A stretch of DNA of 64,000 bases from Virgisporangium aurantiacum (GTDB taxonomy: Bacteria; Actinomycetota; Actinomycetes; Mycobacteriales; Micromonosporaceae), in assembly GCF_016863635.1 (NCBI RefSeq), contig NZ_BOPG01000033.1:372001-436000 (forward strand), written 5' to 3'. Of this stretch, positions 15,577-24,279 are shown piece after piece. A program made the translations under genes and the position numbers. Each line of letters starts with the position of its first letter. Within the stretch, counting starts at the first letter, position 1. The notes below the pieces were generated by a model, which was not told the DNA's origin, made no database searches, and saw only the letters and a program-made list of their open reading frames with translations.

Positions 15577-18135
15577 CTACTGGCCGGCGGCGATGTCCTT
15601 CGCGCGGGCCCGCAGGGCACGGGAGATGCCGTCGCGTCCCTCGGCGATCAGCCGCCGCAGCGGAGCCGGCTCGCCGGGGTTGTCGGCCAGCCAGGCGTCG
15701 GTGCGGCGGACCGTGTCGTCGTTGACCTGCTGGCTCGGGTAGGCCATCAGCGCGAACTCCTGGGCCGGGTCGCCGTCGCGGCTGGCCCACACCTCGCCGA
15801 TCACCGCGAAGAACTCGGCCGCGTACGGCGCGGTGAGCTCGGTCTGCGCGGAGTGCTGGAAGCCCTGCAGCATCGAGCGCTGCAGCCAGTTCGGCAGGGC
15901 GTGGTCGCTGACCAGCCGGCGCCAGGTCTCCGCCTTCGACGCGGCCGTCGGCGTCAACGATCGGGCCAGCGCCGCTTCCCGCTCGCCGGTGGCGGTGCGG
16001 TCGGTGTCGAGCTCGGCGTCGATCTCGTCGGGGCCGGCGGCGCCGAGCGCCACCAGCGACTGCAGGATCTCCCAGCGCAGGTCGGCCTCGACCCGCAGGC
16101 CGTCGGGCACGTCGACGCCGTCGAGCCAGCCGCGCAGCGTGGCGAGCTCGTTCGGGCCGCGGCCGGAGACCGCGAACGCGCGCGCCCAGGCGAGCTGGAA
16201 CCCGCTGCCCGGCTCGGCCGCCATCAGCGCGGTGACCGCCGCGTCGGCGAGCTGCCGCCAGCCGATGGGCGCCCACTCCGGGTCGGCGTACATGACCAGT
16301 GCCGCCTGCGCCTGCCGCAGCGTCGCCGTCACGAGGTTGATGTCCTTCTCGGCGGGCAGGCCCGAGCACGCCAGCGTGACGTAGTCGCGGGCCGCCAGTT
16401 CGGCGTCGCGCGCCATGTCCCACGCCGCGTTCCAGCACAGGGCGCGGGCCAGCGAGTTGTCGAAGCCGCCGATGTGGCGCACCACGGTGGCCATCGAGCG
16501 CTCGTCGAGGCGGAGCTTGGCGTAGGTGAGGTCGTCGTCGTTGAGCAGCAGGACGTCAGCGGCCCGCCGGCCGGCGAGCTGCGCGATCTCGGTGCGGCCG
16601 CCCTCGATGTCGACCTCGATGCGCTCGCGGCGGACCAGCCGGTCGCCGTCGAGGTCGTACAGGCCGATGCCGATGCGGTGGGTGCGCAGCGTCGGGTACT
16701 CGGCCGGCGCCTCCTGCAATACGGTGACCGACCCGTACCGGCCGTCGCGGATCGCGATCTCCGGACGCAGCGTGTTGACCTGTGCCGTCTCCAGCCACTG
16801 GGCGGAGAACTTGCGCAGCTCGCGGCCGGAGGCCGCCTCCAGGGCGGAGAGCAGGTCGTCGAACGTCGCGTTGCCCCACGCGTGCTTGCCGAAGTACGCC
16901 CGCAGCCCGGCGAGGAACGGGTCGATGCCGACGTACGCGACGAGCTGCTTGATGACGCTGGCGCCCTTGGCGTAGGTGATGCCGTCGAAGTTGACCTCGA
17001 CGGCGGCCACGTCGGGCGTCTCGGTGTAGACGGGGTGGGTGGAGCTCAGCTGGTCCTGCCGGTAGCCCCAGTTCTTGCGCACCGACAGGAACGTGGTCCA
17101 CGCGTCGGTGAAGCGGGTGGCGCCGGTGTTGCACCAGTGGCTGGCCCACTCGGCGAACGACTCGTTCAGCCACAGGTCGTCCCACCAGCGCATGGTGACG
17201 AGGTCACCGAACCACATGTGGGCCATCTCGTGCAGGATCGTGTTGGCCCGCTGCTCGTACTCGAAGTCGGTGACCGGCGAGCGGAAGATGTAGTACTGCT
17301 CGGCGTGCACGATGCAGCCGAAGTTCTCCATCGCGCCGGCGTTGAACTCGGGCGAGTACACCTGGTCGTACTTCGACAGCGGGTACCGGATGCCGAAGTG
17401 CTCGTGGAAGAAGTCGAAGCCCTGCCGGGTGACCAGGAAGATGTCGTCGGCGTCGAGGTAGCGGGCCATCGAGCGGCGGCAGAAGACGCCGAGGTCGATG
17501 CCGTCGTGCGTCTCGCGGACCTCGTGGTACGGCCCGGCGCACAGCGCGGTGACGTACGTGCTCATCGTCACCGAACGCTCGAAGACGACCGTTTTGGCGG
17601 TGTCGTCGGTATCGGCCGACGCCACGGTCATGTTGGAGATCACGTTCCAGTGCTTCGGAACGACGGCCCGCCAGGTGAACTCGGCCTTCAGATCGGGCTG
17701 GTCGAAGCAGGCGTAGACGCGCTGCGCGTCGGCCGTCTCGAACTGGCTGTAGAGGTAGACCTCCTTGTCGACCGGGTCGAGCGAGCGGTGCAGACCCTGG
17801 CCGGTGCTGGAGTACAGGAAGTCGGCGTCGACCACGAGCACGTTCTCGGCAGCCAGCGCGGGCAGGTCCAGCCCGCCCTCGGCGCTCCAGGACGACGTGT
17901 CGACGGCGTCGCCGTTCAGCGTCGCCGACCGGATCGATTCGGCGGCCACCTCGATGAACGTCGTGACACCGGGTTCGCTGCAGGTGAACCGCACCTCGGT
18001 GGTCGACCGGAACACGCGGTCGCCGGGGTAGCCGGCGCCGTCGGTCAGATCGAGATTGATGTCATAGTGCGAAACGTCGAGCAGACGGGCCCGTTCGGCC
18101 GCCTCCGCCTGCTTGAGGTTGCGAACTCCCGCCAC
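15577..18135 (-). CDS. pepN: aminopeptidase N (M1 family)
   Basis: An 852-residue cytoplasmic zinc metallopeptidase that removes N-terminal residues from peptides. The substrate-binding FNAGAMENFG and the zinc site HEMAHMWFGDLVTMRWWDDLWLNESFAEW (HExxH plus downstream E) are intact. The actinobacterial N-terminus RNLKQAEAAERARLLDVSHYDINLDL is present, and so is the C-terminal ERAP1-like helical domain. GTG at 18135 was chosen because GGGGAG lies six bases upstream and the family start follows; the frame extends 22 codons further. It diverges from a DsbA-like gene across 104 bp containing two perfect palindromes. Confidence 0.95.
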   Translation of the reverse strand: MAGVRNLKQAEAAERARLLDVSHYDINLDLTDGAGYPGDRVFRSTTEVRFTCSEPGVTTFIEVAAESIRSATLNGDAVDTSSWSAEGGLDLPALAAENVLVVDADFLYSSTGQGLHRSLDPVDKEVYLYSQFETADAQRVYACFDQPDLKAEFTWRAVVPKHWNVISNMTVASADTDDTAKTVVFERSVTMSTYVTALCAGPYHEVRETHDGIDLGVFCRRSMARYLDADDIFLVTRQGFDFFHEHFGIRYPLSKYDQVYSPEFNAGAMENFGCIVHAEQYYIFRSPVTDFEYEQRANTILHEMAHMWFGDLVTMRWWDDLWLNESFAEWASHWCNTGATRFTDAWTTFLSVRKNWGYRQDQLSSTHPVYTETPDVAAVEVNFDGITYAKGASVIKQLVAYVGIDPFLAGLRAYFGKHAWGNATFDDLLSALEAASGRELRKFSAQWLETAQVNTLRPEIAIRDGRYGSVTVLQEAPAEYPTLRTHRIGIGLYDLDGDRLVRRERIEVDIEGGRTEIAQLAGRRAADVLLLNDDDLTYAKLRLDERSMATVVRHIGGFDNSLARALCWNAAWDMARDAELAARDYVTLACSGLPAEKDINLVTATLRQAQAALVMYADPEWAPIGWRQLADAAVTALMAAEPGSGFQLAWARAFAVSGRGPNELATLRGWLDGVDVPDGLRVEADLRWEILQSLVALGAAGPDEIDAELDTDRTATGEREAALARSLTPTAASKAETWRRLVSDHALPNWLQRSMLQGFQHSAQTELTAPYAAEFFAVIGEVWASRDGDPAQEFALMAYPSQQVNDDTVRRTDAWLADNPGEPAPLRRLIAEGRDGISRALRARAKDIAAGQ

Positions 18136-18159
18136 CTGGTTCTCCCCACACACTTGATC

Positions 18160-18181
18160 ACCTGGGCGTCGTCGCCCAGGT
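18160..18181. promoter_or_regulatory. perfect 9-bp inverted repeat in the pepN/DsbA-like intergenic region
   Basis: ACCTGGGCG (18160-18168) and CGCCCAGGT (18173-18181) flank TCGT. It lies 25 bases upstream of pepN, in its likely 5' untranslated region, and could be an RNA hairpin or an operator. Confidence 0.45.
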
Positions 18182-18194
18182 TTACGAAGCAAGT

Positions 18195-18215
18195 GTTCCA
18201 CGTTGGTCGTGGAAC
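18195..18215. promoter_or_regulatory. perfect 8-bp inverted repeat, operator-like
   Basis: GTTCCACG and CGTGGAAC are separated by TTGGT. It is centred about 70 bp from the pepN start and 35 bp from the DsbA-like start, a good position for a regulator shared by the divergent promoters. The regulator is unknown. Confidence 0.45.
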
Positions 18216-18239
18216 CGCTGAGCCGGTACTGATTACTCC

Positions 18240-18857
18240 ATGACCTTTGCAGACATGTGGTTCGACCCGCGGTGCCCCTGGGCGTGGATCACGTCCCGGT
18301 GGCTCCTCGAAGTCGAGAAGGTGCGCGACGTCACCGTCCGCTTCCACGTGATGAGCCTCTCGGTGCTCAACGAGAACCGCGACGACATCCCGGAGAACTA
18401 CCGGAAGTTCAACGCCAACGGGTGGGGTCCGGTACGGGTGTGCATCGCGGCCGAGCAGGCGCACGGCGCCGAGGTGCTGCGCGACCTCTACACCGCGCTC
18501 GGCACCCGCCGGCACATCGAGAAGCAGGACCTCGACGACGCCACCCTGCGCGACGCTTTGACGTCGGTGGGCCTGCCCGAAAGCTTGGCCGCGGCGGCCG
18601 ACAGCACCGAGTACGACGAGGCGCTGCGGGCCAGCCACAACGCCGGCATGGAGCCGGTCGGCCTCGATGTCGGAACCCCGACAATCCACGTGCCGGGCTC
18701 GAACGGCGAGAACATCGCGTTCTTCGGGCCGGTGGTCACCCCCGCGCCGAAGGGCGAGGCCGCCGGGCGGCTGTGGGACGGATGCCTGCTGGTCGCGGGC
18801 ACGCCGGGCTTCTACGAGATCAAGCGGACGCGGGACGCGCAACCGGACTTCAGCTGA
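18240..18857 (+). CDS. DsbA-family reductase, homologue of mycothiol-dependent nitroreductase
   Basis: A 205-residue thioredoxin-fold protein of the DsbA/FrnE group. The N-terminal MTFADMWFDPRCPWAWITSRWLLEVEKVRD and HVMSLSVLNENRDD, and the later GPVRVCIAAEQAHGAEVL and VGTPTIHV, closely follow my recollection of Mycobacterium Rv2466c, a mycothiol-dependent nitroreductase with a CPWC active site. Here the motif is CPWA: the nucleophilic Cys (residue 12) is kept and the second Cys replaced. A monothiol mechanism with mycothiol as resolving thiol is possible. It is cytoplasmic, with no signal peptide, and diverges from pepN. Confidence 0.85.
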   Translation: MTFADMWFDPRCPWAWITSRWLLEVEKVRDVTVRFHVMSLSVLNENRDDIPENYRKFNANGWGPVRVCIAAEQAHGAEVLRDLYTALGTRRHIEKQDLDDATLRDALTSVGLPESLAAAADSTEYDEALRASHNAGMEPVGLDVGTPTIHVPGSNGENIAFFGPVVTPAPKGEAAGRLWDGCLLVAGTPGFYEIKRTRDAQPDFS

Positions 18858-18929
18858 GTCGCACCCGTTGTGCGAACGATCAGGCGGCAATCTTCGTAAC
18901 TCAGGGTAGAAGTTTCCCGAGGAGGCGAA

Positions 18930-19091
18930 GTGTCCACGATCACTGTTCCCGTCCTGCCGCATGAGGACGACGTCGTCGAGAGTGCTCCGGCCGCCCTGTG
19001 GGCCGTCGAGACGCACGCGTGGACGGAGCTTCCCGACGACGTCATCGCGCTGGTCGCCACACCTTTGGTGGTGTGTGCGGAGTCACGCTGA
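18930..19091 (+). CDS. small acidic protein of unknown function (53 residues)
   Basis: GTG at 18930 is preceded by an excellent GAGGAGG six bases upstream and opens a 53-residue frame beginning STITVPVLPHEDDVVESAPA and ending PLVVCAESR. It is acidic in the middle, with two Trp, and has no membrane segment or leader-peptide cleavage motif. The ribosome site and third-position GC support translation. It lies 72 bp after the DsbA-like gene and 22 bp before the DUF1015 gene, in the same direction. I do not recognise a family. Confidence 0.6.
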   Translation: MSTITVPVLPHEDDVVESAPAALWAVETHAWTELPDDVIALVATPLVVCAESR

Positions 19092-19113
19092 CGCGCTGGG
19101 TAACGTCCCGCGC

Positions 19114-20295
19114 ATGACGGTTGCGCATCCCATCGCTCACGGATGGTTCTCCACCGGTGGTACCGGAGCCCAGAACTACGACGAGTTCGCGTCCGACGCC
19201 GAGATAACGGAGATCATCGCCGCCAACCCGGCGAGTGCGCTGGCGGTGGAGATGCCGCACCGGGTGCCCGGCAGTACCGGCCGGGCGTTCCGGGACTGCC
19301 TGCCCGAGGCGGTCGCCCGGTTCCAGGACGCCACCCGGCACGGCCGGTACGCACCGGCCGACGACGTGGTGGCCCTGTACCGGGTCAGTTCGCCCGACGG
19401 CACCGCCGCCGGCTACGGCCTGTGGTGCCTGATCGACACCGACCAGATCTCCACCAGCGCCGACGAGCCGGGCCTGGTCATCCGCAACGAAGACGTCTTC
19501 ATCGAGAAGGTGCACGAGCGGGTGGCGCTGGTGACGGCGCTGGGCGCCATGCTGTCGCCCGTCCTCTTGCTTCAGACCACGCACGGCCCGGACCTGCACG
19601 AGGCGCTCGCGCGCGCGACGGCGGCCGCCGGCGCACCGGCGGTGACCGACCGCGACCAGGCCGGGCGCACCCACGAGATCTGGGGGCTCGGGCCCGGTGC
19701 GGTCCGGGACGAACTTCTCACGCTGGCCGGCAGCGGCGAACTCGTCGTCGCCGACGGCAACCACCGCAGCCTGGCCTCGCAGGAGGCTCATTTGAAGCGG
19801 TTCCTCGCCGTGGTGACGACGCCCGAGTCGGTGGCTATCCAGCCGTACAACCGCCTGGTGATCGACGTCGACGTGCCGTCGCTGGTCGCTGCGCTGCCCG
19901 GCGCGGTGCGGGTCGGCCCGGACGACACCGTGGCCAGCGGCACCGTCCACCTGTACACCCGCGAGGGGACGTGGGCCGTGTCGCTGCCGCGCGACCCGAC
20001 CGTGCCGGTGGTGGCGAACCTCGACCACACGCTTGTGGAGCGGATCCTGTTCGGCGAGACGCTCGGCCTCGAACCCGGTGACAAGCGCATCACGTACGTC
20101 GGCGGCGACTACCCGTCGGCGTGGCTCCGCGCCGAGGTCGACGCCGAGCGGGCCGACCTCGCGGTGCTGATCGCGCCGGTCGGCGTCGACGAGTTCGTGG
20201 CCGTCAACCTGGCCCGCGACAAGATGCCGCGCAAGAGCACCTGGTTCACGCCGAAGGCTCGGGCGGGTCTGGTCGTGGCGGCGGTCGAGTCCTGA
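19114..20295 (+). CDS. DUF1015 family protein
   Basis: A 393-residue soluble protein of the DUF1015 (SerC-associated) family. Visible conserved parts are the N-terminal NYDEFASDAEITEIIAANPASALAVEMPH, a central VVADGNHRSLASQE (the GNHR-type motif of the family) and the C-terminal DKMPRKSTWFTPKARAGL. The family is widespread and its biochemical function unknown. The ATG at 19114 gives the usual length. rpiB follows after 13 bp, so the two may be co-transcribed. Confidence 0.8.
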   Translation: MTVAHPIAHGWFSTGGTGAQNYDEFASDAEITEIIAANPASALAVEMPHRVPGSTGRAFRDCLPEAVARFQDATRHGRYAPADDVVALYRVSSPDGTAAGYGLWCLIDTDQISTSADEPGLVIRNEDVFIEKVHERVALVTALGAMLSPVLLLQTTHGPDLHEALARATAAAGAPAVTDRDQAGRTHEIWGLGPGAVRDELLTLAGSGELVVADGNHRSLASQEAHLKRFLAVVTTPESVAIQPYNRLVIDVDVPSLVAALPGAVRVGPDDTVASGTVHLYTREGTWAVSLPRDPTVPVVANLDHTLVERILFGETLGLEPGDKRITYVGGDYPSAWLRAEVDAERADLAVLIAPVGVDEFVAVNLARDKMPRKSTWFTPKARAGLVVAAVES

Positions 20296-20308
20296 CAGAC
20301 TGCCTCCT

Positions 20309-20779
20309 ATGCGCGTCTACCTGGGTTCCGATCACGCCGGCTACGAGCTGAAGGTGCATCTGGCCAGCTACCTGCCCACGCAGGGGTTCGAGGTGGTCGA
20401 CGTCGGTCCGCACGCCTTCGACCCCGACGACGACTACCCGGTGTTCTGCTTCCACGTCGGCACCCGGGTGGTGGCCGACCCGGGCAGCCTGGGCGTCGTG
20501 ATCGGCGGCTCCGGCAACGGCGAGCAGATCGCCGCGAACAAGATCGCCGGGGTGCGCGCCGCGCTCGCCTGGAACCCGGAGACCGCCCGCCTCTGCCGCG
20601 AACACAACGACGCGAACGTGGTGGGAATCGGCGCTCGCCAGCACCCCCTCGACGACGCGGCGAAAATCGTCGTCTCGTTCCTGGCGACGCCGTTCTCGGG
20701 CAACGTCCGCCACGCGCGGCGCATCGCCCAGGTCGCCGAGTACGAGCAGACCCACAAGCTGCCCGACCTCCCCGCGTAA
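20309..20779 (+). CDS. rpiB: ribose-5-phosphate isomerase B
   Basis: A 156-residue sugar-phosphate isomerase of the RpiB/LacA family, converting ribose 5-phosphate and ribulose 5-phosphate in the pentose phosphate pathway. The N-terminus MRVYLGSDHAGYELK carries the family's Asp-His pair, and GGSGNGEQIAANKIAGVRAAL is the active-site loop of the actinobacterial form, with Ser in place of Cys. CREHNDANVVGIGARQ and the C-terminal helix complete the fold. The length is normal. Confidence 0.95.
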   Translation: MRVYLGSDHAGYELKVHLASYLPTQGFEVVDVGPHAFDPDDDYPVFCFHVGTRVVADPGSLGVVIGGSGNGEQIAANKIAGVRAALAWNPETARLCREHNDANVVGIGARQHPLDDAAKIVVSFLATPFSGNVRHARRIAQVAEYEQTHKLPDLPA

Positions 20780-20782
20780 CGC

Positions 20783-21370
20783 TCAGTGGGTCCGGGGGAG
20801 GTCCTCCCTCGGAACCCAGCCCCGGCGGACGATCGGCAGTTCGGCCTCGGCCGTGGCAAGGTCGTCGTCCGTCGGGCGGGAGGCGTCCCGGGCGCGCATC
20901 GCGGCCACCACGTTGACCTGTGACGATCCGCCGCCGACCAGCCCGCGGAGGCCGCGTTCGCCGGCCGGGTCGTCGAAGCGGTGGTCGTGGTGGTGGTCGG
21001 CCGGTGCGGCCGGCGGGGGATCGGGGTCCTGAACGCCGGCCGTCAGGGCGAACGGGCCGCTGAGGTCGGCCAGGTCGGCGGGGCTCGGCCGGTGCTGCGG
21101 TGGGCCGGGGCGCGGACCTCGGCCGGAGTTGCCGTTCGGACGGGGCGGCCGCGGACGCCGGTCCACATCGGCTGAGCGGTCCTCGGCGACCGGGAGCTCC
21201 CGAGTGTCGTCGGCGGCATCAGGAACGGCGGCGGCATCCGGAACGGGCGGGGTGGTGTCGTGCTCGGCCTCCGGAAGCTCCGGGTCGGCCTCGGGCACCC
21301 GCGCCTGGACGGCGTCGAACGGGGTTCGGCCTGTGCGCCGGAGCCGCCTCCGGCGGCGTTCCCCACCCAT
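20783..21370 (-). CDS. hypothetical Pro/Asp-rich protein
   Basis: A 195-residue frame with a basic start (ERRRRRLRRTGRTPFDAV), a long Pro/Asp/Ala-rich middle, a His cluster (DHHHDHRFDD) and an ordered-looking C-terminus (QVNVVAAMRARDASRPTDDDLATAEAELPIVRRGWVP). No membrane segment or known domain is seen. It lies 28 bp downstream of the Eis-like gene on the same strand and converges with rpiB, leaving 3 bp. It could be a disordered accessory protein; function is unknown. Confidence 0.5.
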   Translation of the reverse strand: MGGERRRRRLRRTGRTPFDAVQARVPEADPELPEAEHDTTPPVPDAAAVPDAADDTRELPVAEDRSADVDRRPRPPRPNGNSGRGPRPGPPQHRPSPADLADLSGPFALTAGVQDPDPPPAAPADHHHDHRFDDPAGERGLRGLVGGGSSQVNVVAAMRARDASRPTDDDLATAEAELPIVRRGWVPREDLPRTH

Positions 21371-21398
21371 GCCGGCACCCTATCCGAGCAGAGCGACG

Positions 21399-22610
21399 TC
21401 AGAAGACCTCTGTCGCCGACGGGGACCGCGGCGCGAGGAACGCGATGCTCGCCGGCACCAGCGTGCCCGGCACCAGCTCGCGCACCCGGCCGGCGGCGGC
21501 CAGCGCCGTCAACGCCGTTCCGCCCAGGTACGCGGCACCCAGGTCGGCCACGTCGCAGGCCAGGTCGGCGGGATCGCCGGTCGGTACGCACGTGACGGAG
21601 TCGCCGTCGGCGGTCAGGCGCCAGCGGCCGGCGTTCGCGGTCAGCAGCGGGTCGTCGACCTGGAGCACCACGTTCAGCGGCGTCGCGTACCGGCGGGCGG
21701 CCAGGGCGGCGGGGACGTCGGCGATCCGGACCCACAGGCTGTCGGCCACCCGGGCGCCCAACCGGCGGGGCTCGGTGACCATGTGCAGCAGTGGCTCGTC
21801 CATCGCCGCGCACCAGTAGACGACCGTGCGGGTCAGGTCGACGGAGAACAGGAACCGCCACAGCTCGGTGTACGCCTCCGGCGTCACCGCCACCAGTTCC
21901 CGCACGTTGACCTCGCCCTGCGGGCCGTTGTCCCACTCCTCCTTGGACCGCCAGATCGCGTAGCCCTCCAGCCCGGACGGGCCCTCGTACAGCAGGGCGT
22001 GGCGGGCCGTCGCGCCGTCGCGGTGCTCCGGTTTGTCGCGCAGAACGTAGTTCCACCAGGCCTCGGACCGGTCGGACCAGCCGACCCGCTCGGGCCGGAC
22101 GTGCTCGTACAACGCCATCAGGTCCTTGCGGGCGTCCTCCAGGGAGGCCTCCCGGAGCCGCCCGCCGGCCACGGCGAACCGGGGCAGCAACGCGAGCTCG
22201 CGGCGGTCGGCGCTGAACATCAGCCGCTGCGCCGCGTGGCCGTAGCCGAAGCGCTGGTAGATCGTCCCCTCGCTGGCCCACAGCAGGGCGATCGGCTCGC
22301 TGATGTCGCGCAGCTGCTGGTGCATCATCCGGGTGAGGTACCCGCGCCGGCGGTGGGTCGGGTGCACCCCGACGGCCGTGACGTGCGCGGCCGGCACGAG
22401 CGCACCGGGCACCGTGAGCACGCGCCCGAAGGAGCCGGTGTGCGCGACGAGCTGGTCACCGTCGGCGACCACGAGGCTGCGGTCGGCCTCGAACAGGGCC
22501 GCGTTGACCCCGTCGTCGGGCTCGTACGGCTCGCCGAAGGCGCGGGAGACCACCCGGTGGACGGCCTCGAACTCGTCGGGAAGAGCGGTGCGGAGCAGCG
22601 GCGTCGTCAC
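21399..22610 (-). CDS. Eis-like GNAT N-acetyltransferase
   Basis: A 403-residue protein with tandem GNAT folds and a C-terminal SCP2-like domain, as in Eis. The acetyl-CoA loop VTAVGVHPTHRRRGYLTRMM is intact. ASEGTIYQRFGYG carries the catalytic-type Tyr. The protein ends in a Phe, so the terminal carboxylate that serves as base in Eis is available. Homologues acetylate amines of aminoglycosides or of proteins. The GTG at 22610 gives the expected start TTPLLRTALPDEFEAV. It diverges from the kinase gene with 66 bp between. Confidence 0.85.
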   Translation of the reverse strand: MTTPLLRTALPDEFEAVHRVVSRAFGEPYEPDDGVNAALFEADRSLVVADGDQLVAHTGSFGRVLTVPGALVPAAHVTAVGVHPTHRRRGYLTRMMHQQLRDISEPIALLWASEGTIYQRFGYGHAAQRLMFSADRRELALLPRFAVAGGRLREASLEDARKDLMALYEHVRPERVGWSDRSEAWWNYVLRDKPEHRDGATARHALLYEGPSGLEGYAIWRSKEEWDNGPQGEVNVRELVAVTPEAYTELWRFLFSVDLTRTVVYWCAAMDEPLLHMVTEPRRLGARVADSLWVRIADVPAALAARRYATPLNVVLQVDDPLLTANAGRWRLTADGDSVTCVPTGDPADLACDVADLGAAYLGGTALTALAAAGRVRELVPGTLVPASIAFLAPRSPSATEVF

Positions 22611-22676
22611 CCTGCCTGTCTACGCGCCATGTGCGTCTGCCGCGACCCGGTTTCCACCAGTGGATAGGCTGGTGCG

Positions 22677-24275
22677 ATGGACCTCGTGTGCGGACCGGCC
22701 AGCCCTCTGCCGGAAACGCACCAGCGCTACCGCCTGGTCGCCCACATCGGGTCGGGTGGCCAGGCCGAGGTGTACCGGGCGGTGCGCGTCACCGGCGGTG
22801 TCAGCAGCGCGCCGATGACCGTCAAGGTCTTCCGCGTCGACCCCCGCAGGCCCCTCGCCGACGAGCTGCGGTCGTGGGACAAGGGCGACGCCGTCCTCAT
22901 GGACCTGAACAACCGCGGCGTCACCGGCATCTGTAGGCGATCCGACGGGTTCTACGGCCCGCCGCCGCACCGGCCGGGCGAGCGCCCGCACGGCGACGCG
23001 GTGCCGTACCAGGTCTACGAGTACCTGCACGGGCTCAACCTGCGCGAGTACGTGGCGGCGAAGGGCCAGTGGTCGGGGCCGCGGGTCAACGCGCTCACCG
23101 TGCTGCGCACGCTGGCCGGCGTGCTGCGTGAACTGCACTTCCCGCAGCTCGGCGGCGCCACCCCCGTGCTGCACATGGACATCAAGCCGTCCAACGTCAT
23201 GGTGCTGCAGAGCAGCGGCGAGGTGCGGGTCATCGACTTCACCGGCGCCCGCTACTGGCGCGAGTCGGAGATCACCCAGGTCTCGTACACGCCGGAGGCG
23301 GGCGGGCCGGAGGCGTTCGGCGGTGCCCGCGCGGTGAGCCCCGCCTACGACGTGCACGGGTTCGGCGCGGTCGCGTACTTCCTGGTCACCGGCGCCTACC
23401 CGCGGGTCGAGTCGGCACCCGGCCCGTACGGCGAGTCGTCGGCGCCGCCGTGGTCGACGCTGCGGCGGCACCCGATGCTGGAGAAGACCACCCGCCTGCG
23501 CGACCACCTGCACGCACCGGTGGCCGACCGGCCGGGCGAGCGGCCCGACACCCGCGAGCTCATCACGTGGACCGAGAAGTTGGCCGACCTGGTGCGCGCT
23601 TACGGCGTCTCCGATACGGGTGTCGATTGGCATCAGCCCGGCGAGGCCCAGACCTCGCCGCGGCGCGAAGGCGCCGCGGCGTCCGCGCGGGTCACGGCCA
23701 CGGCGGCGCTGTCGGCCACGCGGGTGGAGAATCTGAGACGCGATGAGCCCGCTCCGGTGAACCTCCAGCGCTCGGAGAGCAGCTCCCCCAACGGCGCCCA
23801 TCCGAACAGCACGACGCCGATCCGCGGCCGGGCCTCGGTGCCGCCGCCGCGCCCACCGCGCGCCGACACCGGGGTGATCCCGGTCGATCCGACGCGTCCA
23901 CCCGAGCCGCCTCCGCCGTCGCCGTGGGAGCGCGTCGGCGAAGACCCGCGCACGCTGAAGCTCGGCTGGGAGTACTCCGGCGTCGGCGGGGCGTTCGCGT
24001 TCGTGTGCTGGGGCATCTGGGCGGCGTCGAGCGGCGGCGACCTGGTGAGCCAGTTGATCGCGTTCATCGTGGTGCTGGTGGTGGCGGCGGGCGTGTTCGG
24101 GCTGTCGCGGCTGATCGGCCGGCTGGTGCTGGTGCAGCGGATGGGCCGCGTGCGACGCACGGCTCGCGGTGCGCACGCCGCGGCCGGTGTGTTCCTCGCC
24201 ATCGCGGGCGTCGCGTATCTGAACCAGACTCCATGGGTGGTCGATCTGTTCACCTGGATAAAGGGTCTGTTCTGA
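22677..24275 (+). CDS. serine/threonine protein kinase-like membrane protein
   Basis: 532 residues. An N-terminal kinase domain has the glycine loop IGSGGQAEVYRA (24-35), the ATP lysine K50 in MTVKVF, a catalytic loop HMDIKPSNVMV (H166, D168) and DFTG in place of DFG, followed by SPAYDVHGFGAVAYFLVTG. The loop variants suggest an atypical but possibly active kinase. A proline-rich linker (about 330-430) leads to three hydrophobic segments near the C-terminus (residues 440-525). The kinase would therefore face the cytoplasm on a membrane anchor. A tyrosine-phosphatase gene starts four bases after its stop, suggesting a kinase/phosphatase pair. Confidence 0.85.
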   Translation: MDLVCGPASPLPETHQRYRLVAHIGSGGQAEVYRAVRVTGGVSSAPMTVKVFRVDPRRPLADELRSWDKGDAVLMDLNNRGVTGICRRSDGFYGPPPHRPGERPHGDAVPYQVYEYLHGLNLREYVAAKGQWSGPRVNALTVLRTLAGVLRELHFPQLGGATPVLHMDIKPSNVMVLQSSGEVRVIDFTGARYWRESEITQVSYTPEAGGPEAFGGARAVSPAYDVHGFGAVAYFLVTGAYPRVESAPGPYGESSAPPWSTLRRHPMLEKTTRLRDHLHAPVADRPGERPDTRELITWTEKLADLVRAYGVSDTGVDWHQPGEAQTSPRREGAAASARVTATAALSATRVENLRRDEPAPVNLQRSESSSPNGAHPNSTTPIRGRASVPPPRPPRADTGVIPVDPTRPPEPPPPSPWERVGEDPRTLKLGWEYSGVGGAFAFVCWGIWAASSGGDLVSQLIAFIVVLVVAAGVFGLSRLIGRLVLVQRMGRVRRTARGAHAAAGVFLAIAGVAYLNQTPWVVDLFTWIKGLF

Positions 24276-24279
24276 CGCT

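Noticed and set aside
15574..18243. An 889-codon plus-strand open frame
   Set aside because: It is antisense to pepN, which carries GAMEN and HExxH motifs; the shadow is Val/Arg/Gly-rich and lacks a ribosome site.
18930..19091. The 53-residue protein as a RiPP precursor
   Set aside because: There is no leader/core layout, no modification enzyme or protease nearby, and a single Cys; it is kept as an unknown protein.
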